Source of the DNA: Arachis hypogaea
Taxonomy: Eukaryota > Streptophyta > Magnoliopsida > Fabales > Fabaceae
Assembly: GCF_003086295.3 (NCBI RefSeq)
Contig: NC_092051.1
Coordinates: 12,392,810 to 12,456,809, forward strand
DNA: 64,000 nucleotides
Direction: 5' to 3'
Part shown: positions 12,744 through 24,741 of the stretch, piece after piece
Position numbering within the stretch: position 1 is the first letter of the stretch
Layout: each line of letters starts with the position of its first letter
Made by a program: the position numbers and the translations under genes
The notes under the pieces: model-generated
The model's input: only the letters and a program-made list of their open reading frames with translations
Told to the model about the DNA's origin: nothing
Database searches by the model: none

Positions 12744-15700
12744 TGTAAGAATTCGGTTTTTGGTAAACAGACATTTCTAGCTATTTTAAAATTTATTTCG
12801 CAAATCCCGAACCATGGATCAATAAAAAATAATAAGGCTGGTCCAATGGTAAAAAAACAAAAATTAAAAGACAAAAAAGAAAAAAAATTAAATAGAAAAG
12901 GCCATTAATAAAGTTAAAATTGACTTTATGAGGGTAATTAATCTTTCTAAGTCAAGTTTGACTAGTAAATAATAAATATTAGATTACCATTGATTTATTT
13001 TTCTCACTAGAAACTTTTTGAGCCAAAAATTCACTTTTAGTGACGGTTTTGCGTGCACCAAGAAAAACTATTGTAACCAAAAACTTCGAAACCAGTGGTA
13101 AAAAAAAAATTTCATCTTGGTAATTGTGTCCCAAGATTAATATTATCCATCCATTCATGATTTATTTCTTTAAGTTTAAATCTTAGCCATTAATTATTAT
13201 ATAACGGTAAAATTTACTCCGAACTGAATTTCTGACTAGTATTCTGCAAACGACTCGTAAAGACCACAAATATTCTTACTTGCCACCCAAATAACTTGTC
13301 TCTCTTTCTCAGCCTCTGAGCCAAGACTATCTTAGCCTTTCATCCCTCTCTGTTGTGTTTTTAACCTCGAGTAATTAACTATGGTTAACTGTGGATAAGC
13401 ACGACAAGCAAGCACTGACCAAGCTTCCTCGTTTTCACGTCCCTTATTCATTGAAGTCCAGCCCTTGAACACAAAAACTTCAGCCACTTTTACCATCATA
13501 AATTCAGTAAGACTTTGATTTTTTATTTACGGAAGCATTGGCCACAAAATTCACAAAATACTTTACATATTTTTACACTCTATTGACCGAATTCTTGAGA
13601 GAGAAAGAGAGAAAATTCTTGCACCTATTCTCTGCACCTCAGCCCATATTTCAACTCTTCTTCCATTATTCTTCGTGTGTTCTTCAAGGACTCAAACCAT
13701 ACAAGCACAAACTCTTGCCCGTTTTCGCTAATTCTTGCATTTATATCGAAATTTCGGCTAGGTAAACTCTTGTTCTTTCTCCTTTTCTTTTCTTTTCTTT
13801 TTTAAAAAAAGTAACCATGATGAATTCTTGCTCTCCTTCATGTATAGAGAACTCCTTTTGAATCACCCATAGAGCACGCCTAAGGAGTTAGAGAGATTCA
13901 AGCTCAAAGTGGTTGAATTTCAACGTTTTGCGACGCTTTAAGCCAAAAATGAAACTCACCACCACCAGCTGTGTTTCTGCCCTTATGTGCATATTTTTTA
14001 GTATGTGAAAGGTTTAATAACTAAATTACGTAAGAGGTAAGGGTTAGGATTAGTTAGAGTATGGTTGTACTTGTTTTCGATGCTTATATGAGTCACTTTA
14101 TAGTGAATTTGTACTTGTTTTGAATTTCTAAAAATTTTGTGAGTTACTAATGTTTTGGCTAGCTAAATATGTGTAATATACTGTTATACTATCTCTGGAT
14201 TTTGTGTGAAAGCAGCCGAAAATATGGAAGCACTTGGGGTTTAAGTTTCGAGCTTTAAACGTCATAAAAAGTGAAGAAAAATATAAAAGTTGTACTTCTG
14301 AAATTTTCAGTTACTAAGAGCACGAAAATTATGATGGAAATGAATTAAAAAGTAGTTAGAAAAATATTTTTAATCCTATGGAACAAAGGTGTAAAAGTAA
14401 AAAAGGTGTTATGGTCTTTTTTGGACAAAAAGAGAGTTAAAAATGTAATTTAAATGAAAAATAAGTAAAATTCTGAATTTAGTGTCATTAGGGGTAAAAT
14501 ATTAATTATGTAAATTATTTGGGTCGAGATTATAATTACAATAAAATTTCGGGCCTAAATAAAAGGTGTAGTAAAAATTAGAAGTAAAACGGTAAAAAGC
14601 GATAACTAGAATAAGTAAGTAAATTAATAAGGGGTAAAATGATCTTTTAGGTCCCCAAGGATAGAATTGGTATTAATTAAAAGTATTATGGATAATTTGG
14701 TCATAGAAAAGTATTAGGATTAACCTAGTAATATTTTGACAGTAAATTAGGTTAAATGGTAAAATTAGAGTACTTAGGGGTATATTAGTAATTTTAGGCA
14801 TAAAATCAAAATTAAAAATCATTAATTAACTTAATAAAGGATAAAAAGGCCTTTTAGAAAAAATATGAGAGTAAAATGGTGAAGTATACTAGTGGTGAAA
14901 GCGTCACTGAAAGCCTAAAGAAAACTAGGAAAAAAAATGAAATTTTGTACAAAAAGGTAAAATTGGAAATGTACAAAATACCAAGGACAAAATGGTAAAA
15001 TATGTAACAAGGATGAGATATTTTAAGAAAGGACCGGACACAAATTTTCAAAAAAAAAGGGCATAGAAGTTCCTCAGAGATAAATTTTATTGAGATGTGC
15101 TGCGGAAAAAGAACTATAAACCCCAAGGTGCTAGAGGTTGTTTGGAGGCGGGTATTACCCACTGACTGCTGAAACTATGTTTTTCCTTATGCGTATATTA
15201 TGGCGTCAAGCTTTGCGACGATTGCCTACTGTCATGGACTAGTTGTATGCTTAACCACATCGACACGTATGCACGGACGGACGCAATTGGGAAACCATAT
15301 CTAGGACTAGTTTTTAGGTAACGCCGGGTTGCGGATAGTCAACCGACACATGAGTTCATGGCCTGCATAGGACCAGGCATGCATCATACTTGGTTGTTGC
15401 ATTCTCTATGTTGTGATTGCTTACTTGTACTTGTGATTGTATTTTGTCTCTACTTCTTGTATTCCGTACTTGATTACTATTCTGCTATATACTTGTGCTT
15501 GTACTTGTTTGTGTGACTTACCGACTTAAGTGCGTGAATTTTTAGACTTAGGCTGTGGAACCCTTTAATTTTTCCTGTGTAGTACCTTGCTGGGAACTTT
15601 AGGTTCTCACTCCTTACTTCCCCATTCCACAGATGCAAACCAGTGAGATCTTCTTTGAGTTTCCATCCTTGAGACTAGTGAGCGGCAGTAGCATTATCGG

Positions 15701-16217
15701 AGAGTCAGAGTGACTTCTTTTACTTCCACACCACACTTTCGTGTTTCTTCAACTGCCAGGGATCGATGACCAGCAGTAGTTATAATAATAGCAGTAGTAG
15801 TAGTCTTTACCCTCGCTTTGTATAGACTTTTAGAAGGCTAGGTGCTTTTGTAAATACCTATATAAACAAGTTAGAACGGGTCTCAGAATAGAGTGACTCT
15901 TGTGATTCGAGGCCTGCTAGTATAGATATGGAGTCTGTAAATATTTTCATGAATAAGCAACAACGTAACCTAATGTGAATTATTGTACTAAACGAGCCTT
16001 CGGGCTTATATGTATAATATTATTATGTTTTCTGTATTTTATATGCTTTATGTATATATTATCTATTTATCTATTACCTATTTACACACGATCTCGACTA
16101 GCGCTACAGGCTCATATGTATATATTTAATATATGGTCTAGAGTCTCTAAGAAAATCCGTGAAGTAGCGCCTGGTGGCTAGCATCGGTCATGATATGCTA
16201 GAAGTTAGGTCGTTACA
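12744..16217. mobile_element. Nested solo LTR, about 3.5 kb, probable chromovirus type
   Basis: This interrupts the Tat-like pol between second RNase H and integrase; removing it restores the flow of the polyprotein. It starts TGTAA and ends TTACA, perfect 5-bp inverted ends. The flanks AAAAT (12739-12743) and AAAGT (16218-16222) match at 4 of 5 positions. There are no coding regions. The length and the closing GGTCGTTACA resemble LTRs of Tekay/Del-type chromoviruses, which is family knowledge and not proven here. Confidence 0.7.
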
Positions 16218-17469
16218 AAAGTCTAGGGTGGATGACTCTTATAGTCAACTACCTCAAATTCGATGTCCTACTCCTCCCCACGGATGGAAGAGAAGCCAAA
16301 AGTCTTATCAAAGAAGTACAAAATTACACATTGGTCCACAATATCTAATACAAAAGAGGTATCTCAACACTCCTCTTGAAATGCATCCCGACCTCCAATA
16401 CAAAGGAAGATTTAGAGGATGTACATAGTGTCATATGTGGAAATCACTTGGGAGCTCAGTCATTGGCAAAAAAGGTGATCCGAACTGGCTTCTTCTGGCC
16501 GATCTTGCAAAAGGAGGCGATCGAGTTCGTCAAGAAGTGTCCACCCTGTCAGAAGCATGCAAACTTCCATATTGCGCCACCTGAGGAGCTCATCATTGTT
16601 ACATCACTATGACCATTTGTAAAATGGGGCCTCGACCTGCTCAGACCATTTCCACAAGCACCAGGACAAGTCAAATGTCTCATGGTAGGGATTGACTACT
16701 TTACTAAATGGATCGAGGTGGAGCCTTTAGCAACTATTACTACTCAAAGAAGTTGAAAATTCCTATATAAAAATATTGTCACAAGGTTTGGAGTTTCTTA
16801 CTCCATCACCACGGACAATGGGACTCAATTTACCGACTCAACCTTCAGAAATTTGGTGGCCGACCTAAAAATAAAACACCAGTTCACATCGGTAGAACAT
16901 CCCAGGCCAATGGACAGGCTGAAGCCGCCAACAAAGTCATACTGGCCGGGTTAAAACGCTGACTACATGACACGAAAGGGGCTTGGGCTGACGAGCTCCC
17001 TCAAGTCTTGTGGGCGTATCAAACGACCCCACACTCTACAATGTGGGAGTCACCTTTCTGACTTGCTTACGGAATGGAAGGAATGATCCCCATAGAGGTA
17101 GCTGAAAAATCACCTAGGGTCATATTCTACAATGAAAGAGTCAACGTCCAAGCACAAAAATAAGAGCTCGATTTTCTCCTTGAAACCCGAGAAAGAGCCC
17201 AGATTAAGGAGAAAGCCCTAAAACAAATTATTGCTCTAAGATAAAACCAAAAGGTGATCAAGAGGAACTTTTCCACCAACGACCTCATCCTGATCAAAAA
17301 TGACATTGGAGTACAGAAATCAGGAGAAGGAAAGCTAGCTGCTAATGGGAAGGAACCTTATAAAATAGTTGAGGTCCTAAGCAAAGGCTACCACAAAGTG
17401 TCTGACCTCCAAGGGCAGAAGCTCCTGAGGTCTTGGCACGCTTGTAACCTAAAGAAGTACTACAGTTAA
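16218..17469 (+). pseudogene. Integrase of the Tat-like element
   Basis: The frame continues across the nested LTR: the residues before 12743 and after 16222 join into one Tat polyprotein segment. The zinc-binding N-terminus (SVICGNHLGAQSLAKK and KKCPPCQKH) is at 16430-16560. The catalytic core has GIDYFTKW (about 16687-16710), ITTDNGTQF (about 16808-16834) and a GQAEAANKV-like block (about 16912-16940), so the D, D and E positions are recognisable. The C-terminal part ends at 17469. A stop near 16611 and others break the frame. Confidence 0.8.
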
Positions 17470-17952
17470 GTAGCAAACCTCGTGTATTGGTATACTTTTT
17501 TTCTTGACTATAAGGATTTTTTAACGAGGTACCAGCACGATAACTAGGGGTGCCCAATCCTCTAGTACGTAGAGTTGTAAAGGAATTTCTTTATTATTAT
17601 TCCTATTTCTTTCTTCAAAAGTTTCCTATCCAAAACACATTAACTTAAACTCGATAAACCGTGAAACTCATTGTCCAACCTCAAATGGTCGGCAAGATGA
17701 AGCGACGAGGTACAAGTTAATGTAAGAAGTTATATAAACACATCGTATAAAGCGACCTCAATGAGATCGGATAAAAAACGAACTGTAAAAGTAACTTAAT
17801 AAAGGCTGACCACTCGAAGTTGGAACTATGAAAGGGAACTCGTAACCTAACAAAAGTTGCTAAGACTCAAAGTCAAGCAAACTATGTCCGAGCAGAAGTC
17901 ACAAAATGCTCGAGTCCGACCTATGAAAAGATCAGGACTCAAGCAGGAGCAC

Positions 17953-18462
17953 TGTTCATACCCTGGCCCAAAATACAAAAGTCAGTCCCAATAAAGATGA
18001 AAGGCCCACCTAAGAGGGTGGCCTCTACCGCTTACTCGACCTCTTTAAAGAGGTTGGACATGATGAAAAGGGACAGCTTATACTTATCTAAGTAAGTAAC
18101 TGCCTCCACGAATCTCTCCAACTATCTCTATCTTTCCTAAAAGATAGATTCTAACAAACTCACAAGATAAAAGAAACGATTATCCATCAATAAAAATGGA
18201 ACTACTCCAACAAAGGTGGTTATCTACTCTACTATAAATACACTGACACCCCTCAGGTATATTCACGTTCTAATCTACTAGAAACCTGTCTAAAACCCTT
18301 GCTAACTTAAGTATCATAGTCTCTTACAGGTATCACCCCTACCTCCTCGCGAGGAACTCGGACATGCGGCACCTCGGCATCAACAAGTCGGACGCTGCCA
18401 TACAAAGGGATCTGGACCTCACGCTCAAGCCCAAATTAACGTTTTAGATAACCCTCAGAATA
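17953..18462 (+). repeat. 3' LTR of the Tat-like element
   Basis: This is the longer copy of the terminal repeat (510 bp). It starts TGTTCATACCC and ends CTCAGAATA, where the expected CA has become TA. It includes a likely TATA box region (CTACTATAAATACACTGAC, near 18230) that the 5' copy has lost by deletion. Confidence 0.8.
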
Positions 18463-18467
18463 ATATC

Positions 18468-20422
18468 GTCGCTTTATAAATCTTTGATAAACCTAAAAAA
18501 AAAATAATGTAGAAATCAAACAAACCAAAAAAAAATTTTACTTAAAAAAAAATATTAGAGATATAATAAAAAAATCACTTTCCAAAAAGTTTCACAAACA
18601 AGAGTAAATAGGAATTCATTTTGGAAATGGTTTTCAGAAAAGCACTTCTACAACTCTTTCTCTCACAACATGGATTTGGAGGAAAAATCGGTTAAAATTA
18701 AAACAAAATAAAAAAAATGAGAAAAATGTTTATAATTAAAAAGAAAAACAAGATATAATTCGTAAATATTTAGAAACAAATTGTCACCAAAAAAAAAAAA
18801 AATTTCAGAAACAAATTGAGTGTGTATCAACTATAGAAGACTTCCTAATCCTCAGCCAAGTTTCATTAAATGCATTCATAATAAATGTAACAGCTTCTTT
18901 GCCTCAAATTTATGATGTGGCGCTTGCTGCTCGCATGTGATTCAGTGGTCAACAGTTAGAACTACCTAAACTCATGATTCGTGGATATGAATTTTTATTG
19001 GTTCATTTTGGTAACAATTAGGCTTTTCTATTCATTGCAGTTCATAAAGAAGATACCAAACTAATGCTTCGCGCTACCACTGGAACTATTATATTAGCTA
19101 ATAATTAATAGAATTATAGAATACCTCATAAATTAACATGGTTTTATTATAAAACATTTTTATTAGAGCCTATATTCTACTGATTGATCCGATCGAAGTT
19201 GTTTTGGCGAGCTACTAGATGTGGAGAATGAATTTTAGAAGATTAATGATAAGCAACTAATTTTTTTCGTCAATATTAATTTATTTTTTAAAAATTTTAT
19301 CTATTTTAAATTTTATATTTTAATTATATCTTTATAATTTTTTTTTTTAATAAAACAATGCTCGTAACGATTCCGTCCTTAGCTTGTAGTTGTAGTACCC
19401 GTATCGAGTGCGACAAATGTATAAAGCCAGATGAGGCGTGTTATACATAAATTAATAACTATATATCTCAATAGTTAAGTTTATTCTTAAATGAATTGAA
19501 TATAATATATGTGCTCATAATTTAGAAAATCTTTTAATAAGAATGTAGTCATTATTAGGTTTTATATATTCATTAATTTACAGCTTATGATGTTAAATTT
19601 AACATAAAGAATGACAAGTGACAATTTGTTGGTTAAACAATATACATAGCATGTGGAAAATTAAATGACGAAACATGGAGTTTTGCTATTATTTGTATTG
19701 CATAGAATATTTATCATCGTTGTCCAAATTTGATGAAATTACATTTGATTGTATCAGTGATATAACTATTTATGTTATATTTTTTTATTAATTTAAGTTT
19801 TTGAAAGAAATAATTTTAGAGAGAAAGTATTTTTAAGACAGGATACAATTCAATTTTAATCCGATAGTTAATATTGATATATATGTAGTACTCTATTAGA
19901 GAAAATTTTTAAATATACTGGTATATCGATATTTCAGTAATTTTTAGTCGTTGTTATTAATTATATATATTATATATATTTTTTATAATTAAGATCAACG
20001 GTTAAAAATTACTAAAACAACAGTACAACGTACATTTGAAAATTTCTCACTTTTAGTGTAAAAGTTAAACAAACCTAACAATCTACATATACACACAGTA
20101 CATATACTGACACATCTTTTACTAGGTCTATTTCTTGGGTAGGTCAGATGAATAATGTATGAGAACATATATAACTGATGCAGTAAAATAATATATAACA
20201 GAGAACAACGTACGTAACAGATATCGACATATAGTATTGATATAATAAGAGTAATATTATGGAAGGAAAAAAAAAAAATTGGCAAAGAGTTGAGAAGAGA
20301 ATAGCTTCGAAATTATGAACATTGCTTGAGATAGATGGTATTGAAAGCAGGCATTAGATATCCATTTTCTAAAGCCGTTATTGGATTAGAGATGACGTAT
20401 ATATATATAGTTCTGGAAATGA
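18468..20422. other. A+T-rich intergenic DNA
   Basis: No coding region is supported here. The only structured piece found is the small foldback at 19936-20013. The last ~100 bp would be the 3' flank of the minus-strand gene that ends at 20423. Confidence 0.5.
19936..20013. repeat. Small foldback MITE core
   Basis: AGTAATTTTTAGTCGTTG on the left pairs with CAACGGTTAAAAATTACT on the right. The arms are about 30 bp with four mismatches, around an A+T-rich loop. The element probably extends a few tens of bases further on each side. Confidence 0.6.
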
Positions 20423-20881
20423 CTATGGACAAGTGATTTGAGATGGGAATTTGTGTGGTTCATGTCCCTGCTGCTGCGCCATGACCAAGGACTTGTAGAT
20501 ATGAACAATCATCTTCTCATCATACTCCTTCATGGGCTTAGAATTCACCACTCCGAGGGCCATGGACGTGGTTGCGCTTCTGCCGCCGTATCCGACGGCA
20601 GAACCGCTCATGCTCATGACCTTAGAGTTGGCCACCCCAAGCATCATTCTAACGTAAGAATCCCTGAGCCACAGCAAGAATTTCTTGGGCGAAGGGATTC
20701 TGGATATCCTGATCTTACGGGACACCTTGATCCTCCATGTCCTACGCCTTGTGTTGGTGGCGCCGGTGTCGGTGGTTCCAAGCTGCTCCACTTGCTTCTT
20801 GTGCCTCCTCCGCCACCAATTGGATCCATTTAGTCTATGGTATCCCCCTCTTCTCTTCCAGTACCTCCGCATGCTTTCCAT
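20423..20881 (-). CDS. Small basic plant protein of unknown function
   Basis: This is a single-exon frame of 152 codons on the minus strand, ATG at 20881-20879. The N-terminal half is strongly basic (MESMRRYWKRRGGYHRLNGS, then WWRRRHKK and RRRTWRIKVSRKIRI). A central block, SPKKFLLWLRDSYVRMMLGV, is followed by a Ser/Gly-rich stretch, and the C-terminal KEYDEKMIVHIYKSLVMAQQ is probably helical. I recognise the arrangement (basic tract, RDxYVRMM, EYDEKxIxxIYKSLxMAQ) from a conserved family of uncharacterised land-plant proteins, but know no function. There is no signal peptide or membrane segment. The G+C-richer codons stand out from the A+T-rich surroundings, which supports real coding. Confidence 0.8.
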   Translation of the reverse strand: MESMRRYWKRRGGYHRLNGSNWWRRRHKKQVEQLGTTDTGATNTRRRTWRIKVSRKIRISRIPSPKKFLLWLRDSYVRMMLGVANSKVMSMSGSAVGYGGRSATTSMALGVVNSKPMKEYDEKMIVHIYKSLVMAQQQGHEPHKFPSQITCP

Positions 20882-22644
20882 TTCCTCTCTTCTTACAAAA
20901 TTGAAGGAGAGGAGAAATGGCGTAGGCGTGGGTGGGTGAGAAAGTAAATGGGGTAGGCTCCCTAAAATTTTTTGTTGTATTCATTCATTTGAACACTATT
21001 AAATAATATTTTAATCCAGTTATATGAAAAAAGTTATATATAGTATTGGATTATAGGTGGGAGGTGTATTAAATGAATGACGGTGTGTATATGACTTAAT
21101 TGGTGATTGCCATATATTCTTGTCATAATCTGATGCATGTCACTTTCCAGAAAGAAAGAAAGAGATCGAGTAGGCTGGGGCAGCAGTATCCCGTTGGACT
21201 CTAATGCTTTCTTTTATGGGTTTATGGCATCATAAATTCCATCATCCTCTTTATAACTATCCATCCATACATAACCTAAACTTTTTTCGGTTTAATAAAT
21301 GTATGTCAACCCAAATTTCACTCTCTTACTCTCACTTATGTTATTCACAATTTTAAATTTCTTATACACCTTTCATAAAAAAATACAAGCCAATATTTTT
21401 TATAGAGAAAAGTAAAGGGTTAGTTAATATCAATTTAAATAGAAGATAAAAATAAGAAGAATATAATAGTCATCTAATACTTTTTTTTTTTTAAAGAAAA
21501 TGCTAATAGAATATTACTAGTTAACAGAGAAAGAAAGAGAGATTGATTTGACAATGAGGGAAATTAATGGATTGATCTTTCCAATAAATTAAATGAAGGA
21601 TTACATAATATTGAAATGAAAGCTATTCCATTATACAAGTGAACGACTTAGTGGTGAAAAAAATTGACAAACACACAAAATCATCCTTTTAACTTTTTTA
21701 TTAGTACGTATGTATTAGTAATGTACAATTGTACATAGATGATAGTATGCACTGGTAATCTACATAAATGATATTGACTTATGAACAGGTCCTTTTTTTT
21801 ATGCTCTGGTCCAGAGATATTAAAGTGAAAACCAGTACTATAAGTCCATAATCAGGAATATTACGGAGTAAAATAAGACATCACATCTTCTCTAATAATT
21901 AAGTGAAATTAAATTACACGAGTATGTATCGTTATATGTGTTTAATCTCTGTTCATGTGTAAAGTCTATGTCCGATTAAGTTAATTTGACGGTGCTGTTG
22001 ATGAATTTATAATTTAGAAGCCAAGAATATATAATTGGAAGTGGTGGAGAAATTAATGAAGCAGCAGAGCATAGAGCAAGGTGGGGTAGCTAAGCTTAAA
22101 GAAAATGGACTTTTTGGAAAGATAAATATTGGATTAATGAAGTCCGCAGGAAATGCATGGACTCTTTGTTGCATCCTCCATTATTGATCCTTCGGTTGGA
22201 AGTTGAGGTGGTGGGATTCTGCCCTTACTTGAAGTCAACTTGTCCTTACACTTTTTAATATGTCCCAATCCATATCTAAACCCCTTTTTTTTAAGAACCT
22301 TCAAAGTAATAATTAACCACACTCCATCTACATATATGAGACTTTGAGAGACATTGACACCCCTCCCTTTATTTTATATTATTATTTTCCTTTTTGGTAT
22401 TAAACGGAAGCATGCTTTTATTTTTGTTTTGGACTGAATGATTAAACTAGTAACGTGGTGCTTTGGGTTCTGTTGATGTGTGCCCGGCCCAAATTTAAGT
22501 CGTTGTTGCTGCCTATATGTTTATTCTATCGGCCCATTTACCACTTACTACTACTCAAGTATTTTTCTTCTTGGGCCTTCGTCCCCGTTACTTTACCAAA
22601 AAAAAAAAACACTTTTTTCTACTTTACGTTTCTGGTCCCAAATA
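20882..22644. other. Intergenic DNA upstream of the 20881 gene
   Basis: No gene is supported. The first few hundred bases should hold the promoter of the minus-strand gene starting at 20881. The rest is A+T-rich with short poly-T runs. The sequence ends in the left copy of the target-site duplication of LINE-B. Confidence 0.5.
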
Positions 22645-22747
22645 AAGTAATAATAAAAAGCCAACAATTAAATCTCATTTTCTATATCCGACCAAGGTTG
22701 CTTTCTTTTTTTTCTGAAATTCTTGTCTGTCTGCAAACGCCGGCCAT

Positions 22748-24676
22748 ATGCGAGGCGGCTTCGTTAGGGGGGCTGCAGCACGTCCTCATAATCCACGAGA
22801 GGAAAATAGGCAGCAGGGAGACCTAAATCCCAGAGAAGTCAAAAAAGGAAGGAGGTCGGAAGTAGAGGTTGCCATTGTAGGGACAAGGAAGCTGGTACCA
22901 AGAGTAGAAGAATGGATGGAGGACGGCTCAGAGGCTGAACGGCAGCTAGATGGAGATCAACCAGACACATACATGGAAAGAGATCAAGACAAGATTTCTG
23001 GAGGATCTACATATCAAAAGACCTTTGCAGAAACTGTTAAAACAGGGACTAGGACTACCATAGTCACTCAAGAGAAGGAAACAAGAGAGGATATAGAAAC
23101 TGAGAGAGAAGACCGTGATGAAGAAGACGTAGACGACATCATTCTAAAGAGGATGCCTGATGGACTTTACAATCTCGTCATAGGAGAGCGTGTGAAAAGA
23201 GAGCTTTGTAACGATTGGTGGGAGACACTCATAGTGAAGCTCCTAGGAAGGAGGATCACTTTGGCGGTCATGGAAAGGAGACTTGAAACAATGTGAGCTA
23301 AAAGAGGAAGCTTAGAAGTCATTGACTTGGGAAATGAATATTTTTTGGTGAAATTCTTCAATAGAGAAGATCTGGACTATACACTCACATAGAGGGGCCG
23401 TGGAAGATTTTCGATCACTACTTGACGGTAAGGCTTTGGAAGCCGGAGTTTGATTCCATGAAGGCATCCATTGATAATATCGCTGCTTGGGTACAGCTCC
23501 CGGGACTTCCCATTGAGTATTACAATCGCACTATCTTGGAGAAGATAGGAAACATCATTGGTTGCACTTTGAAAGTAGACTCAAACACTGCGGAGGTCTC
23601 AAGGGAAAAGTTTGCAAGAATTTGTGTGGAAGTAGATCTAGAAAAGCCCCTGACCACCAACTATATGATCAATGGAGTGAAACATGCTGTGGGATATGAA
23701 GGAGTGCACTTAGTGTATTTTGCTTGCGGAAGAGTAGGACATGATAAGGGAGTCTGCCCAAAATCACAAATAAAAAAAGATGGGACGGAGAATGGCGGTG
23801 GACCAGCAGGTGTTGAGGAAGAAGGTGAGGGCACTTTGGGGAATATAGTAAAAAATAAGGGTAAAAAAGTCATTATGGAGGAAGAAGGACAATATGGTCC
23901 GTGGATGCTTGTGCAAAGACAAACACGTGGCCAAAAATCCGTTAAAATTAGAGAGAATGGGAGTAGTGGTAGTGGTGCGCCAGGACAGGGAGTGGGTGCT
24001 GGAAGAGCAGGGAACATTTCACGCTTTGCAGTGTTGCAGTATGAGGAAATAGATCCCAAGGACGATGGTAATCAGGAGGGTCCACACAATCACACAGAAA
24101 TAGACAAAAGCTTAATGGAGGTCACTCACAGGAGAAAGGATAGATTACAAGGCTCCAAGAACAACAATGACCCACATAAGACATTTACCCAGCCACAAAA
24201 AAAAAGCCCAACAAGAACCAATCTCTTTACAGCCTTTGATTAAAGCCCAAAACCTGTCAGGAAAAGAGTTGTCAAAATCTTTGAACCAAACATGATCTTA
24301 CCCTTCAAACTATAATGGGAACCTTATTCCGACCCAGCACACCTCATCCATGACCCTTTTAGAGCCTAATCCAGAGCCAACTAATCCTAACAACCCTATG
24401 GAACTCAACTCAAACAGGCAACCTGTTGACCATCACCAAGAAAACTGGGTGAATGTATGCCCCTCATCGCAAAACAATGTTTCGCAAATGATACCAGCCA
24501 CCATGGCTGGTAAGGAGGAAGAGAAACCCCCTGACCCTGGAAGGTTGGACTTTGGTTCCGGTTACTCCAGTCAGCTAGTGGAGGCAGTGTTGCAATGTGA
24601 GGAAGCCATGGACCTGAAAGGAATACAGGCAGAGAATGACACTCCACCTCAGGTGGAGGATATGCAGATTGTATAA
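22748..24676 (+). pseudogene. LINE-B ORF1 (nucleic-acid-binding protein)
   Basis: The frame from ATG 22748 encodes an acidic/basic N-terminus followed by a DUF4283-like domain (about 23150-23700; WETLIVKLLGRRITLAVMER and AAWVQLPGLPIEYYN are typical). It then has a zinc knuckle near 23715-23755 (YFACGRVGHDKGVCP), where the first cysteine of the usual CCHC pattern is a tyrosine. A Ser/Gly-rich tail follows. A TGA at 23294 and a frame change near 23390 split the domain. Further breaks follow 24243, after which the C-terminal tail reads in another frame to 24676. Confidence 0.75.
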
Positions 24677-24741
24677 TTGGCCTCATGGCCTGTAGTAACT
24701 GGGACCGAAGCCCAATCTTGTTGAGTTGATTCTTTTTTTTA

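Larger units (their letters stand above)
6917..18462 (+). mobile_element. Ty3/gypsy retrotransposon, Tat-like lineage, decayed and nested
   Basis: Two related terminal repeats enclose gag and pol remnants in the order gag, protease, reverse transcriptase, RNase H, second RNase H, integrase. Presence of a second, archaeal-type RNase H between RNase H and integrase is the mark of the Tat group. The flanks ATATT (6912-6916) and ATATC (18463-18467) fit a 5-bp target duplication with one mismatch. Two other elements are inserted in it, at 7432-8931 and 12744-16217. Removing them leaves about 6.6 kb. All genes carry stops and frameshifts. Confidence 0.85.

Noticed and set aside
16218..16612. Independent small genes at 16174-16612
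   Set aside because: They are fragments of the Tat-like integrase interrupted by frame changes.
22455..22826. Plus-strand frame overlapping the LINE-B start
   Set aside because: It crosses the left target-site duplication and the LINE leader, so it joins host and element DNA by chance.
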